Shown here: positions 54,470 through 63,824 of the stretch, one piece after another
Numbering within the stretch: the first letter of the stretch is position 1
How the letters are laid out: each line of letters starts with the position of its first letter
NCBI RefSeq assembly: GCF_009857885.1
Contig: NZ_WWER01000004.1
Location: 310,001-374,000, forward strand
DNA: 64,000 nucleotides
Reading direction: 5' to 3'
From: Pusillimonas sp. TS35
GTDB taxonomy: Bacteria; Pseudomonadota; Gammaproteobacteria; Burkholderiales; Burkholderiaceae_B
The notes under the pieces: generated by a model
Told to the model about the DNA's origin: nothing
What the model saw: the letters and a program-made list of their open reading frames with translations, nothing else
Databases searched by the model: none
Position numbers and translations under genes: made by a program

Positions 54470-55621
54470 TCATTGCGCCTCGTCCGCCGCCATGGCCTCG
54501 CTGTAGCGCCGCAGGTGGTAGTCGGCGTCGCCAAACAACATACTCAGCGTGGTGAGCCGCTTGAAGTAGTGCGCCACGTTCAGCTCGTCGGTGACGCCGA
54601 TGCCGCCGTGCAGTTGGATGGCCTCCTGGCCGACCTTGCGGGCGCATTCCGACACATACGCCTTTGCGCCCGACGCCTGGCGCAGCCTGACGACCGGGTC
54701 GGGGTTCTGCATTTCGATGGCGGCGCGCAGCGCCATGGAATCTGCCTGCTCGGTGGCGATGGCCATATCGGCGAGGCGGTGCTGCAGTGCCTGGAAGGTG
54801 CTGAGCGGCACACCAAACTGCTTGCGGGTTTTCAGGTACTCGAGCGTGGCGTCGACCAATGCGCGCATAATGCCGGTGGCTTCGGCCGCGATCGCTGTAT
54901 TGGCCAGCGCAATGGCCAGCGCAATGGCGGGCAGGGCCTCGCCTTCTTTGCCGATGAGTTGATCGCGGCCAACCCTGACTTTATTCAGGAGGATGTCGGC
55001 GGCGCGGGTGCCATCGTGATTGCTCCAAGGCTTGAACGTCAACCCGGCGGCGCCGCGGGGCAGCAGGAAAAGCGAAACGCCGGCCTGCTCGCCTTCGTCA
55101 CCGTGGTGGCGCGCTGACACGAGGATATGGCGGGCGCTGGCTGCATGCAGCACGACACTCTTGTGGCCGTCGAGCAGCCAGCCTGCGCCATCGACGCTGG
55201 CGCGGGTTGCCACGCGGCCTTCATTGTGGCGCGCCTGCGGTTCGTAGTGTGCAAGGGTCAGCATGCTTTCACCGGCGGCAATGGCGGGCAGCAGCGCCTC
55301 TTGCTGCACTTGCGTGGCGAAATCCCGCAGCAGGCCGCCGCACAACACCACCGTGGCAAGATAAGGCTCGAGCGCCAGGCCGCGGCCCAGGTTGCGCATC
55401 ACCAGGTAGGTGTCGACGGCTGTGCCGCCGAGCCCGTCGCATGATTCGGGGAAGGGCAGGGCGAGCACGCCCAGTTCGGCATAGGTCGTCCAGGCTTGCC
55501 GGCTGAACCCGTCGTCGTTGGCCAGCAGTGCGCGGCGCTGTTCGAAGGTGTAGTCCTTCGCGAAAAAGCGCTGCAGCGTATTTTCCAGGCCAAGCTGTTC
55601 TTCTGTGAAATCGAAATTCAT
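54470..55621 (-). CDS. acyl-CoA dehydrogenase, small-subunit type (PimD-like)
   Basis: 383 residues from the ATG at 55621, preceded by AAGGAAG. Acyl-CoA dehydrogenase segments are present: FDFTEEQLGLENTLQRFFAKD at the N-terminus, LKTRKQFGVPLSTFQALQHRLADMAI and QLHGGIGVTDELNVAHYFKRL. The C-terminus lacks the YxGTxEIQ glutamate loop of the large partner, as in small subunits of heteromeric dehydrogenases such as PimD. It lies 64 bases after the large-subunit gene and is probably co-expressed. The pair would oxidise an acyl-CoA, possibly a dicarboxylyl-CoA, to the 2-enoyl-CoA using FAD. Confidence 0.88.
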   Translation of the reverse strand: MNFDFTEEQLGLENTLQRFFAKDYTFEQRRALLANDDGFSRQAWTTYAELGVLALPFPESCDGLGGTAVDTYLVMRNLGRGLALEPYLATVVLCGGLLRDFATQVQQEALLPAIAAGESMLTLAHYEPQARHNEGRVATRASVDGAGWLLDGHKSVVLHAASARHILVSARHHGDEGEQAGVSLFLLPRGAAGLTFKPWSNHDGTRAADILLNKVRVGRDQLIGKEGEALPAIALAIALANTAIAAEATGIMRALVDATLEYLKTRKQFGVPLSTFQALQHRLADMAIATEQADSMALRAAIEMQNPDPVVRLRQASGAKAYVSECARKVGQEAIQLHGGIGVTDELNVAHYFKRLTTLSMLFGDADYHLRRYSEAMAADEAQ

Positions 55622-55685
55622 GTTGCTTCCTTGTTCTGTGCTATGCGCCGGGCGCGGGCGGCGCATGTTGCATGCGGCCCGGCTG

Positions 55686-56888
55686 TCAGATGCCGAGGAT
55701 GGCCTTGCAGATGATGCTTTTCTGGACTTCGCTTGAGCCACCATAGATCGTGGTCTTGCGGTTGTTGAAGTAGCGGCCGGTGGCGCCGCCCAGTGCCGCG
55801 GGGAAGGCGGGGCTTACCCCGTCCGGATAGGGGTTTTCGTCCGCCGGCAGGTGGGCCACGCCATAGGGGCCCAGGGCCAGCGCGGTAAGCTCGGAAATGG
55901 TTTGCTGGATTTCGGAGCCCTTGATTTTTAGAATCGATGCTTCGGGGCCGGGGGCGCGCTGCTGCCCGTCTGCGGCCACCAGCTTGAGCTGCGTGATCTC
56001 CAGTGCCTGAAGCTCCAGTTCGACAAGAGCGATCCTGGCACGGAAGGCAGGTTCGTCGATCAGGTGGCCGCCATCATTGCCCGGCTGTGCCGCCGCGACC
56101 TGCTTTAGGCGCCGCAGCGCGGCCTTGGAGAGCCCGACACGGGCGATGTTGGTGCGTTCGTGGCCAAGCAGGTACTTGGCGTACGTCCAGCCCATATTCT
56201 CGTCGCCGATACGGTTGGCGACGGGTACGCGAACATTATCGAACCAGACTTCGTTCACTTCGTGTCCGCCGTCGAGCATGATGATGGGCCGCACCGTGAC
56301 GCCGGGCGTCGTCATATCGATAAGCAGAAAGGAAATGCCCTGCTGCTTGCGCGCGCCAGGGTCAGTGCGCACCAGGCAGAAGATCCAGTCAGCATGCTGG
56401 GCCAGAGTCGTCCAGGTTTTCTGGCCATTGACAATGTACTCATCGCCCTCGCGCACGGCCGACGTCTTGAGCGAGGCGAGGTCAGAGCCCGCGCCGGGCT
56501 CTGAATAGCCTTGGCACCACCATACGTCGCCCGAGATGATTCCCGGCAGGAAGCGGTCTTTCTGCGCCTGGCTCCCGTATTTCTGGATGACGGGCGCGAC
56601 CATTTTCAGTCCAAAGGAAAGCTGGTCTGGCGCATGCGCCCGTGCGCATTCTTCTTCAAAGATGTGACGTTCGATGGCATTCCAGCCCGTGCCGCCGTAT
56701 TCGGCGGGCCAGGCTGGGGCGCCCCAGCCGCGCTGGTAAAGGGTGCGCTGCCATTCCTGGCGCTCCTGCTTGCTCAGCGGTTGCTCCTGCCTGACCTTGC
56801 GCGCGAGCCCGGCGTCCAGATGTTCCGCCAGAAAAGCTCGCACTTCATCGCGAAAGGCAAGTTGTTCAGCGGTGTATTGAATGTCCAT
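55686..56888 (-). CDS. acyl-CoA dehydrogenase, large-subunit type (PimC-like)
   Basis: 400 residues from the ATG at 56888. Conserved features: GYSEPGAGSDLASLKTSAVREGDEYIVNGQKTWTT (FAD and substrate-binding region), WFDNVRVPVANRIGDENMGW, and the C-terminal YGGSSEVQKSIICKAILG, whose Glu region corresponds to the catalytic base loop. This is the large-subunit type found in the pimeloyl-CoA dehydrogenase pair. It is first in a leftward two-gene operon, divergent from the multifunctional beta-oxidation gene; palindromes at 56939 and 57057 flank the shared spacer. A 25-codon upstream extension was rejected. Confidence 0.9.
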   Translation of the reverse strand: MDIQYTAEQLAFRDEVRAFLAEHLDAGLARKVRQEQPLSKQERQEWQRTLYQRGWGAPAWPAEYGGTGWNAIERHIFEEECARAHAPDQLSFGLKMVAPVIQKYGSQAQKDRFLPGIISGDVWWCQGYSEPGAGSDLASLKTSAVREGDEYIVNGQKTWTTLAQHADWIFCLVRTDPGARKQQGISFLLIDMTTPGVTVRPIIMLDGGHEVNEVWFDNVRVPVANRIGDENMGWTYAKYLLGHERTNIARVGLSKAALRRLKQVAAAQPGNDGGHLIDEPAFRARIALVELELQALEITQLKLVAADGQQRAPGPEASILKIKGSEIQQTISELTALALGPYGVAHLPADENPYPDGVSPAFPAALGGATGRYFNNRKTTIYGGSSEVQKSIICKAILGI

Positions 56889-56938
56889 GGTGCAAACCTT
56901 TTTCCCTTGTTCCGGGTAAGCGTGATGGGGTTGTTGAA

Positions 56939-56953
56939 TTCTGCTGTGCAAAA
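56939..56953. promoter_or_regulatory. candidate IclR operator, site 3
   Basis: TTCTGC-TGT-GCAAAA differs at one position from the perfect palindrome TTCTGC-N3-GCAGAA at 57057. It lies 51 bp upstream of the large acyl-CoA dehydrogenase start. Confidence 0.5.
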
Positions 56954-57056
56954 TGATGGGCAAAAAATCGCGGCAAACATGCTCCGCACAGGGGCAAACC
57001 CGTCTTTACATCGGTATGCTACCGGATTAGCATTGATTCCGTAAACCAAAATTTAA

Positions 57057-57071
57057 TTCTGCAATGCAGAA
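57057..57071. promoter_or_regulatory. candidate IclR operator, site 4 (perfect palindrome)
   Basis: TTCTGC-AAT-GCAGAA, perfect 6-bp arms, ending 13 bases before the ATG at 57085 and just ahead of its ribosome site. Bound protein would block initiation of the beta-oxidation operon. Confidence 0.6.
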
Positions 57072-57084
57072 CAAAGGAGAAACG

Positions 57085-59178
57085 ATGTCAGCCGCACGCT
57101 ACGGGCTTATTGGCAAGACCGCCGTCATTACCTTCGACAATCCGCCCGTCAACGGGCTGGGCTTCGGCCTTCGCCACGCGATCATTTCTCTGCTCGACCA
57201 GGCCCAGGCGGATACTCAAGTGGCCGCGGTGGTCCTCACAGGCAGCAGTCGTGCGTTCTCCGGCGGCGCCGATGTGCGCGAGTTCGGCACGCCGCTTTCT
57301 GGGCGCGAGCCCACGCTGCGCACTGTCATCAGCGCACTGGAGGCAAGCGGCAAGCCGGTGGTGGCAGCGATCGAAGGCGTTTGCCTTGGCGGCGGGCTTG
57401 AGCTGGCGCTTGGTGCGCACTATCGGGTGGCCCACGCCAAGGCGCAGGTCGGTCTGCCCGAGGTGAAGCTCGGCCTGCTGCCGGGGGCGGGCGGCACACA
57501 ACGCCTGCCGCGCCTGCTGGGGCTGGAAAAGGCGCTTAATATGATCGTGAATGGGCAGGTGCTGTCGGCGTCGTCGTTGGTCGATACGCCCTTGTTCGAT
57601 CTGGTGGTGGACGCTGATGTGGTCGGGCGCGCTGTGGCGTTCGCCGAGAAGGTGGCAACGGAAAACAAGGCACACCGGCGCGTGCGCGATCTGTCGGTAG
57701 ATGCGCCCGATGCTGAAGCCATCCTGCAGGTAGCGCGCGCTGGTGTGGCGGCGGCGAACCCACACCTGCCCGCGCCCGGCAAGTGTCTGGAAGCTGTTGC
57801 CGCCAGCGTGTCGATGTCATTCGAGCAGGGCCTGCGCAAAGAGCGCGAGTTGTTTGTGCAACTGATGAATTCGCCCGAATCGGCCGCCTTGCGCCATATT
57901 TTCGCGGCCGAACGCGCTGCCACCAAGGTGCCTGGCATTGCGGCCGACATTGCGCTGCGGCCCGTTGCGAAGGTGGCTGTCATCGGTGCTGGTACCATGG
58001 GCGGCGGCATTGCTATGAATTTCCTGAACGCGGGCCTGCCCGTCGTCATATTGGAAACAAGCCAAGAGGCACTGGATCGCGGTCTTGCCACCATTCGCCG
58101 CAATTATGAAGCCACCATGAAGAAGGGTAGGCTGACACAGACGCAGCTCGACGAACGCATGGCGCTGCTGTCGACAACGCTCGACTACACGGATCTGTCG
58201 ACGCAAGACCTGGTGATTGAAGCCGTCTTCGAGAGCATGGACGTCAAAAAGCAGGTGTTCGGCAAGCTGGATGAGGTCATGAAGCCGGGCGCCATCCTGG
58301 CCACCAATACTTCCACGCTGGACGTCGATGAAATTGCCGCCACCACTTCGCGCCCCGGCGATGTGATCGGCCTGCATTTCTTCAGCCCGGCCAACGTCAT
58401 GAAACTGCTGGAGATCGTGCGCGGCGCCAAGACTGCCGACGATGTACTGGCCACGTGCATAGATATGGCCAGGAAGATCGGCAAGAAACCCGTGGTGTCG
58501 GGCGTGTGCGACGGCTTTATCGGCAACCGCATGCTGCACCGGTATTACTCCGTGACGAACGATCTGATCATCCAGGGCGCGCTGCCGCAACAAGTCGACA
58601 GGGCGCTGGAGGCCTTCGGCATGGCCATGGGGCCGTTCCGCGTGGGCGACCTGGCCGGCCTGGATATCGGCTGGTCGGTACGCAAGCATCGCGCCGCGCA
58701 AAACCCCGGGCAGGATTTTTCCATGGTGGCCGACAAGTTGTGCGAGGCGGGCCGTTTCGGCCAGAAGACCTCGGCAGGCTGGTATCGCTATGAACCCGGC
58801 AATCGCAAGCCTGTCCCCGACCCTGAGGTGGCCGCCATCATCGATGCGTATCGCCGCGAGAAGGGCGTGACGCCGCGCACGGTCAGCGACGAGGAAATCG
58901 TGATGCGCAGCTTGTGCGCCCTGGTGAATGAAGGCGCCAAGATACTTGAGGAAGGGATTGCTCTGCGCGCCTCGGATATCGATGTCGTGTACCTGAACGG
59001 CTACGGCTATCCCGCGTTCCGCGGCGGCCCCATGCATTACGCAGCCAATCAGGTGGGCCTGTACAACATCGCGCGGGCCATGCGCCAGTACGCGGGCGAG
59101 TCGGATGCGGCGGGGCAGTTCTGGAAGGCGTCGCCCCTGCTGCTGGAACGTGTCGAGGCCGGCGGCACTTGGGAATAA
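57085..59178 (+). CDS. fused enoyl-CoA hydratase/3-hydroxyacyl-CoA dehydrogenase
   Basis: 697 residues. Residues 1-190 are a crotonase domain ([51 protein letters not shown] with the catalytic glutamates in the usual loops). From about 295 the 3-hydroxyacyl-CoA dehydrogenase begins with [21 protein letters not shown] (NAD site), followed by [30 protein letters not shown] with catalytic His, and a C-terminal helical pair. It converts 2-enoyl-CoA to 3-oxoacyl-CoA. The ATG at 57085 with AAGGAGAAACG upstream is preferred over the ATG at 57064, which lies inside a palindrome. Similar to FadJ and PimF. Confidence 0.94.
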   Translation: MSAARYGLIGKTAVITFDNPPVNGLGFGLRHAIISLLDQAQADTQVAAVVLTGSSRAFSGGADVREFGTPLSGREPTLRTVISALEASGKPVVAAIEGVCLGGGLELALGAHYRVAHAKAQVGLPEVKLGLLPGAGGTQRLPRLLGLEKALNMIVNGQVLSASSLVDTPLFDLVVDADVVGRAVAFAEKVATENKAHRRVRDLSVDAPDAEAILQVARAGVAAANPHLPAPGKCLEAVAASVSMSFEQGLRKERELFVQLMNSPESAALRHIFAAERAATKVPGIAADIALRPVAKVAVIGAGTMGGGIAMNFLNAGLPVVILETSQEALDRGLATIRRNYEATMKKGRLTQTQLDERMALLSTTLDYTDLSTQDLVIEAVFESMDVKKQVFGKLDEVMKPGAILATNTSTLDVDEIAATTSRPGDVIGLHFFSPANVMKLLEIVRGAKTADDVLATCIDMARKIGKKPVVSGVCDGFIGNRMLHRYYSVTNDLIIQGALPQQVDRALEAFGMAMGPFRVGDLAGLDIGWSVRKHRAAQNPGQDFSMVADKLCEAGRFGQKTSAGWYRYEPGNRKPVPDPEVAAIIDAYRREKGVTPRTVSDEEIVMRSLCALVNEGAKILEEGIALRASDIDVVYLNGYGYPAFRGGPMHYAANQVGLYNIARAMRQYAGESDAAGQFWKASPLLLERVEAGGTWE

Positions 59179-59227
59179 TCATTGTGGCACTGAACGCGGG
59201 CGTGAGCCCCTGCTTGTGGAGACAATT

Positions 59228-60406
59228 GTGACTGAAGCGGTAATCGTATCGACAGCGCGCACGGGGCTGGGCAAGTCCTGGCGTGGTGCATTCAACATGA
59301 CTTATGGCGCGACGCTGGGCGCCCATGCGGTGCGGCATGCGGTCGCGCGTGCCGGCATCGAACCCGGCGAAGTGGAAGACGTGATCATGGGCACCGCGCA
59401 GCCCGAGGGCACGCTGGGCGGCAATATCGCACGCGCCATCGCCCTGGGCGCCGGCCTGCCGGTGTCGTCGGCGGGCGTGACCATCAATCGGTTTTGTTCA
59501 TCCGGCTTGCAGGCCATCGCCATGGCGGCGCAGCGCGTGATCGTGGATCGCGTGCCGGTGATGGTGGCCGGCGGCGTGGAAAGCATTTCATGCGTGCAGA
59601 ACCAGATGAACATGCATATGCGCCGGGATCCCCGGCTGCAGCAGGAAAAGCCCGAACTCTACTGGAGCATGCTGCAGACTGCCGAGCGGGTGGCCAAGCG
59701 CTACAACATCGCGAAAGAGGCGCAGGACGAATACGGCGTCCGCAGCCAGTTGCGCGCCGCGGCGGCGCGGGACAAAGGCCTATTCAACGACGAGATCGTG
59801 CCTATGACCACGACCATGGCGGTCTTCGACCCCCGCAGCGGCCAGGTCAGCCGGCGCGAGGTCACGATTTCAGCCGACGAGGGCATACGCCCCGATACGA
59901 CGATCGAAGGTGTATCGCGCATTCGTTCGGCCTTGCCGGGCGGTGTCGTCACGGCGGGTAATGCGAGCCAGTTTTCAGACGGCTCGTCGGCGTGCGTGGT
60001 GATGGACAGCAAGGTGGCTGAGCGCAAAGGGCTTGCGCCGCTGGGCATCTTCCGTGGTTTTGCGGTGGCGGGCTGCGAGCCCGATGAAATGGGCATCGGC
60101 CCTGTGTATGCGGTGCCGCGTCTGCTGGAGCGTGCGGGGCTGAACATATCGGACATCGGTTTGTGGGAATTGAATGAAGCGTTTGCCTGCCAGGTACTAT
60201 ATTGCCGCGACAAGCTGGGCATTCCCGACGATCAACTCAACGTGAATGGCGGTGCCATTGCGGTTGGCCATCCATATGGCGTATCGGGGGCGCGTATGGT
60301 GGGTCATGCGCTCATCGAAGGCAAGCGGCGTGGCGTTAAGTATGTGGTCATTACCATGTGCATAGGCGGTGGTCAGGGCGCTGCCGGCCTGTTCGAAGTG
60401 GCTTAG
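59228..60406 (+). CDS. thiolase (acetyl-CoA acyltransferase)
   Basis: 392 residues from a GTG preceded by GGAG. The active-site cysteine is C90 in [42 protein letters not shown] and CIGGGQGAA supply the histidines and second cysteine. It cleaves 3-oxoacyl-CoA with CoA, releasing acetyl-CoA. It is 49 bases after the multifunctional gene and continues the operon. Chain-length or dicarboxylate preference is not apparent from sequence. Confidence 0.94.
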   Translation: MTEAVIVSTARTGLGKSWRGAFNMTYGATLGAHAVRHAVARAGIEPGEVEDVIMGTAQPEGTLGGNIARAIALGAGLPVSSAGVTINRFCSSGLQAIAMAAQRVIVDRVPVMVAGGVESISCVQNQMNMHMRRDPRLQQEKPELYWSMLQTAERVAKRYNIAKEAQDEYGVRSQLRAAAARDKGLFNDEIVPMTTTMAVFDPRSGQVSRREVTISADEGIRPDTTIEGVSRIRSALPGGVVTAGNASQFSDGSSACVVMDSKVAERKGLAPLGIFRGFAVAGCEPDEMGIGPVYAVPRLLERAGLNISDIGLWELNEAFACQVLYCRDKLGIPDDQLNVNGGAIAVGHPYGVSGARMVGHALIEGKRRGVKYVVITMCIGGGQGAAGLFEVA

Positions 60407-60540
60407 TGGCGCACGGCCGTCAAGCGGCATGCGCCTGTATAGTGAAACACTAGAAAGTTTACGATCAATGGCGTGCCGTCATGGCGCGCTGCCGCTTCGT
60501 CGGCCACAAGCGCGGCGAGGCAATACCCAGGAGACAATAG

Positions 60541-61518
60541 ATGAAGTTCGAATTCAAGAAGTACCTGCTTGCGGTGAGTAGCGGCCTGGCAATGGTGTGT
60601 GCGGCGGTTCCGGCCGCACAGGCGGCGTGGCCCGAGCGGCCGGTGGAGATCATCGTGCCCTACACGCCGGGCGGCGCCACCGACACCGTCACGCGTGCGG
60701 TGGCCGAGCGCCTGTCGCAGCGCCTGGGCCAGACGTTCATCATCACCAACAAGCCGGGCGCCAACGCCACGATCGGCACGGCACAGGCTGCGCGCGCCAA
60801 GCCCGATGGCTACACCTTCGTGACCGTGCTGGCGGCCCATGCAGTCAACCCGCACCTGTACAAGTTGAGCTACAGCGACAGCGATTTCACGCCTGTGTCT
60901 CAGATGGCCGACTTGCCGCTGTTCCTGTTCGTGGCCAAAGACCTGCCGGTCAATAATCTTCAGGAGCTGATCGCCTACGGCAAGAAACATCCGGGCGAGC
61001 TGACCTATGCGTCCAGCGGCACGGGTTCCAGTGCTCACCTCACAGGTGCTAACTTTTCGCATCTTGCCGGCTTCAAGATGACGCACGTACCCTACAAGGG
61101 CAGCGCGCCGATTCTTACCGACCTGCTCGCGGGCCGTGTATCGATGGTGTTTGACCCCATCCTCGTGCCGATGCAGTATGCGAAGAAGGGCGATCTGAAG
61201 GTGCTGGCCATCACGTCGCTCGAACGCTGGAAGGATGAGCCGGGTGTGCCGACGGTGGCCGAGTCGGGCTTCCCGGGGTTTGCGATGGCATCCTGGGCAG
61301 GGCTGCTGGCGCCAGCCGGTACGCCGGATGAGATCGTCAAGAAGCTGGCCGACGAGATTGTTGCGGTGGTGCAAGAGCCCGGCATTGGCGAGAAGTTCCA
61401 TGCCGCAGGTTTTGTGCCGGTGGGCCAAGGCCCCAAGGCCTTCCAGGCGCTTATCAAGAAAGACTCGGCCATGTATGGCGATATCATACGCAAGGCAGGT
61501 ATAAGCGTGACCCAGTAG
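60541..61518 (+). CDS. Bug/TctC-family solute-binding protein
   Basis: 325 residues with Sec signal MKFEFKKYLLAVSSGLAMVCAA..QAA and mature start AWPERPVEIIVPYTPGGATDTVTRA. It carries SSGTGSSAHLTGANFSHLAGF and HVPYKGSAPILTDLLAGRV. It lies 134 bases after the thiolase gene and before the CoA-transferase subunits, tying carboxylate capture to the CoA-dependent degradation genes. AGGAG precedes the ATG. A hairpin with a T-run follows. Confidence 0.92.
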   Translation: MKFEFKKYLLAVSSGLAMVCAAVPAAQAAWPERPVEIIVPYTPGGATDTVTRAVAERLSQRLGQTFIITNKPGANATIGTAQAARAKPDGYTFVTVLAAHAVNPHLYKLSYSDSDFTPVSQMADLPLFLFVAKDLPVNNLQELIAYGKKHPGELTYASSGTGSSAHLTGANFSHLAGFKMTHVPYKGSAPILTDLLAGRVSMVFDPILVPMQYAKKGDLKVLAITSLERWKDEPGVPTVAESGFPGFAMASWAGLLAPAGTPDEIVKKLADEIVAVVQEPGIGEKFHAAGFVPVGQGPKAFQALIKKDSAMYGDIIRKAGISVTQ

Positions 61519-61524
61519 TCCGCG

Positions 61525-61558
61525 GATGCCGCCGGCAAGGCGGCATCAATGCCTTTTT
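61525..61558 (+). terminator. hairpin between Bug gene and CoA-transferase subunit A
   Basis: GATGCCGCC (61525-61533) pairs perfectly with GGCGGCATC (61539-61547) over a five-base loop, with TTTTT starting six bases later. It may terminate or attenuate transcription into the CoA-transferase genes. Confidence 0.55.
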
Positions 61559-61580
61559 CTTACCTGAATACAGAGATGCA

Positions 61581-62261
61581 ATGATCAACAAGTTTACCGA
61601 AAGCCTGGAAGCCGCCGTGGCGGACATCCATGACGGGGCCACGGTGCTGATTGGCGGATTCGGCGGCGCGGGTATGCCCACCGAACTCATCCACGCCCTG
61701 ATCGACCAGGGTGCGCGCGAGCTCGTCGTCGTCAACAACAACGCCGGCAACCACGACAACGGCCTGGCCGCCTTGATCAAAGAGGGGCGGGTGCGCAAGA
61801 TCATTTGTTCCTTTCCCAAGGCCAGTCATTCCTGGGTTTTCAACCAGATGTACAAAGACGGAAAGATCGAGCTCGAGACGGTGCCCCAGGGCACCATTGC
61901 CGAACGTCTGCATGCCGGCGCGGCAGGCCTGGGCGGTTTCTTCACGCCCACCGCCTACGGCACCGACCTGGCGGCAGGCAAAGAAACCCGCGAGATCGAC
62001 GGGCGCCACTATGTCTTCGAAAAGCCCATCAAGGGCGATTTTGCGCTGGTCAAGGCCGAACGCGCCGACCGCTGGGGCAACCTGGTGTACAACAAGGCGC
62101 AGCGCAACTTCGGCCCGGTGATGTGCATGGCGGCCCGCACCACCATCGTACAGGTGAGGCAGTTCGTCGAGCTGGGCGAACTCGACCCCGAATGCGTCGT
62201 TACGCCGGGCATCTTCGTCCAGCGCGTCGTGCGTGTGAGCAACCCCCAACTTTCCAGCTGA
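61581..62261 (+). CDS. 3-oxoacid CoA-transferase subunit A (ScoA/PcaI-type)
   Basis: 226 residues. Class I CoA-transferase alpha-subunit features: GGFGGAGMPTELIHALIDQG near the N-terminus, GTIAERLHAGAAGLGGFFTPTAYGTDLA, and ADRWGNLVYNKAQRNFGPVM. With subunit B it transfers CoA from succinyl-CoA to a 3-oxoacid such as acetoacetate or 3-oxoadipate. The presence of thiolase and dehydrogenase genes upstream suggests the products of chain shortening are handled here. Confidence 0.91.
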   Translation: MINKFTESLEAAVADIHDGATVLIGGFGGAGMPTELIHALIDQGARELVVVNNNAGNHDNGLAALIKEGRVRKIICSFPKASHSWVFNQMYKDGKIELETVPQGTIAERLHAGAAGLGGFFTPTAYGTDLAAGKETREIDGRHYVFEKPIKGDFALVKAERADRWGNLVYNKAQRNFGPVMCMAARTTIVQVRQFVELGELDPECVVTPGIFVQRVVRVSNPQLSS

Positions 62262-62264
62262 GCA

Positions 62265-62924
62265 GTGGCAGATACTATGTTGAAACGATTGAACCGCGAC
62301 GAGATGGCCCGCCGGCTTGCCGCCGACATTCCATCGGGCAGCTACGTGAACATCGGCATTGGCATGCCGGAACTGGTTGCGCGCTATCTTGATCCCGAAA
62401 AAGAAATCCTGCTGCAAAGCGAGAACGGTATTCTGGGCATGGGGCCGCCGGCCGAGCAACGGCACGAAGACACCGAGCTGATCAATGCGGGCAAGAAGCC
62501 GGTCACGCTGCTGACGGGCGGCGCCTACTTCGATCACGTGGTGTCCTTCGCCATGATGCGGGGCGGTCACCTCGACATTTGCATCATGGGTGGCATGCAA
62601 GTGTCCGCTTCGGGCGATCTGGCCAACTGGAACCTGGGCCGGCCGGGCGAGCCGCCGGCTGTCGGCGGTGCCATGGACCTGGCCGTTGGCGCGCGCCGTG
62701 TCTTTATCCTGATGGAACACAACGCCAAGGATGGCTCGCCCAAGATACTGCCCGCATGCACGCTGCCCCTGACGGGCATGGGTGTTGTCAGCCGCATCTA
62801 CACCGATCTGGCCGTGCTCGAGGTCACGTCCGCGGGCCTGCAGGTGCTGCAGATGAACGATGGGCTGACTTTCGACGAGTTGCAGGCGCACACCGGCGCC
62901 CGCTTGCTGCCCCTGGACGCTTAG
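62265..62924 (+). CDS. 3-oxoacid CoA-transferase subunit B (ScoB/PcaJ-type)
   Basis: 219 residues from a GTG at 62265, or 215 from the ATG at 62277, which aligns better with the family start (LNRDEMARRLAADIPSGSYVNIGIGMP). The catalytic glutamate is in SENGILGMGP (E53 from the GTG). GGAYFDHVVSFAMMRGGHLDICIMGGMQ and PKILPACTLPLTG are conserved. It lies three bases after subunit A and completes the heteromeric transferase. Downstream (62925-63089) only an imperfect GC-rich hairpin is seen, with no gene. Confidence 0.91.
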   Translation: MADTMLKRLNRDEMARRLAADIPSGSYVNIGIGMPELVARYLDPEKEILLQSENGILGMGPPAEQRHEDTELINAGKKPVTLLTGGAYFDHVVSFAMMRGGHLDICIMGGMQVSASGDLANWNLGRPGEPPAVGGAMDLAVGARRVFILMEHNAKDGSPKILPACTLPLTGMGVVSRIYTDLAVLEVTSAGLQVLQMNDGLTFDELQAHTGARLLPLDA

Positions 62925-63089
62925 CCGCCAGCTCGCTGCCGTACTGAAAGGGGCGCAGTGCGCGACAGCTCAAGGGCTGCTCCGTACTGCGCCGTCTGTC
63001 AGCGCTGGCATTGGTCGGCCAGCGTTCGGCCAGCGTGGTGCGGCGGGGCACGTCTCATGATCCGCCCGCTTATTCAGTGTCTGGCGGGG

Positions 63090-63824
63090 CTACCGCTCGA
63101 AGAATCGCTTGAACGCCGCCTGGGCTTCTTCCGATGCCAGTCGTTCGCCGAAAAGCTTGCGTTCGGTGTCGAAGGCCTGCATCAGGGCCGGGCGGCCCGG
63201 CTCGCGCAGCATGCGCTTGGTCAGGCGCACGGCTTCCAGAGGCTTGGCGGCCAGTGAGGCCGCGGCTTCGCGTGCGTCATCCAGTGCCTTGCCGCCGGGC
63301 GAAACAGCGGTGATCAGGTCGGCCTCCAGCGCCTCGCGCGCATCGAAGCGTTGCGCCTGCATCAACCATTGCGCGGCCTTGCGCCGCCCCGCAATCTGTT
63401 CGAGCAGGATGCTGGAGCCGCCTTCGGGGCACAGGCCCAGCGACACGAACGGCAGGCTGAACATGGCCGTGCTGTCGGCAAATACAAAATCGCAATGCTG
63501 CAGCATGGTAACGCCGACGCCCACGGCAACGCCTTCCACGGCAGCGATTACGGGCACGTCTACGCTGGCCAGCGTACGCAGGAAAGACAGCGCGGGGCTG
63601 TCTTCATCCAGGGTGCGCACCCGCTGGAAATCGGCCAGATCATTGCCTGCCGTGAAGTGCCCGCCCGCGCCGGTGATAATGACGCTGTGGCATGAGGTAT
63701 TGTCGTTTGCAGCCTGCAACCCGTCGCGCAACTGGTTGTACATGGTAGTGCTCAAGGCGTTGCGCTGGGCCGGGCGGTTGATGGTGAGCACCATGCCGCC
63801 GTTTTCGATGCGTGCTTCGATCAT
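63090..63824 (-). CDS. enoyl-CoA hydratase/isomerase family protein
   Basis: 244 residues. Crotonase motifs: NRPAQRNALSTTMYNQLRDGL, GGHFTAGNDLADF (oxyanion hole), and EGVAVGVGVTMLQHCDFVFADSTAMFSLPFVSLGLCPEGGSS, where an acidic residue after LGLCPE may act as base. The remaining C-terminal helices include ALMQAFDTERKLFGERLASEEAQAAFKRF. It converges on the CoA-transferase genes and overlaps the upstream gene by four bases (ATGA). It could hydrate or isomerise an intermediate of the neighbouring pathway. Confidence 0.9.
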   Translation of the reverse strand: MIEARIENGGMVLTINRPAQRNALSTTMYNQLRDGLQAANDNTSCHSVIITGAGGHFTAGNDLADFQRVRTLDEDSPALSFLRTLASVDVPVIAAVEGVAVGVGVTMLQHCDFVFADSTAMFSLPFVSLGLCPEGGSSILLEQIAGRRKAAQWLMQAQRFDAREALEADLITAVSPGGKALDDAREAAASLAAKPLEAVRLTKRMLREPGRPALMQAFDTERKLFGERLASEEAQAAFKRFFER

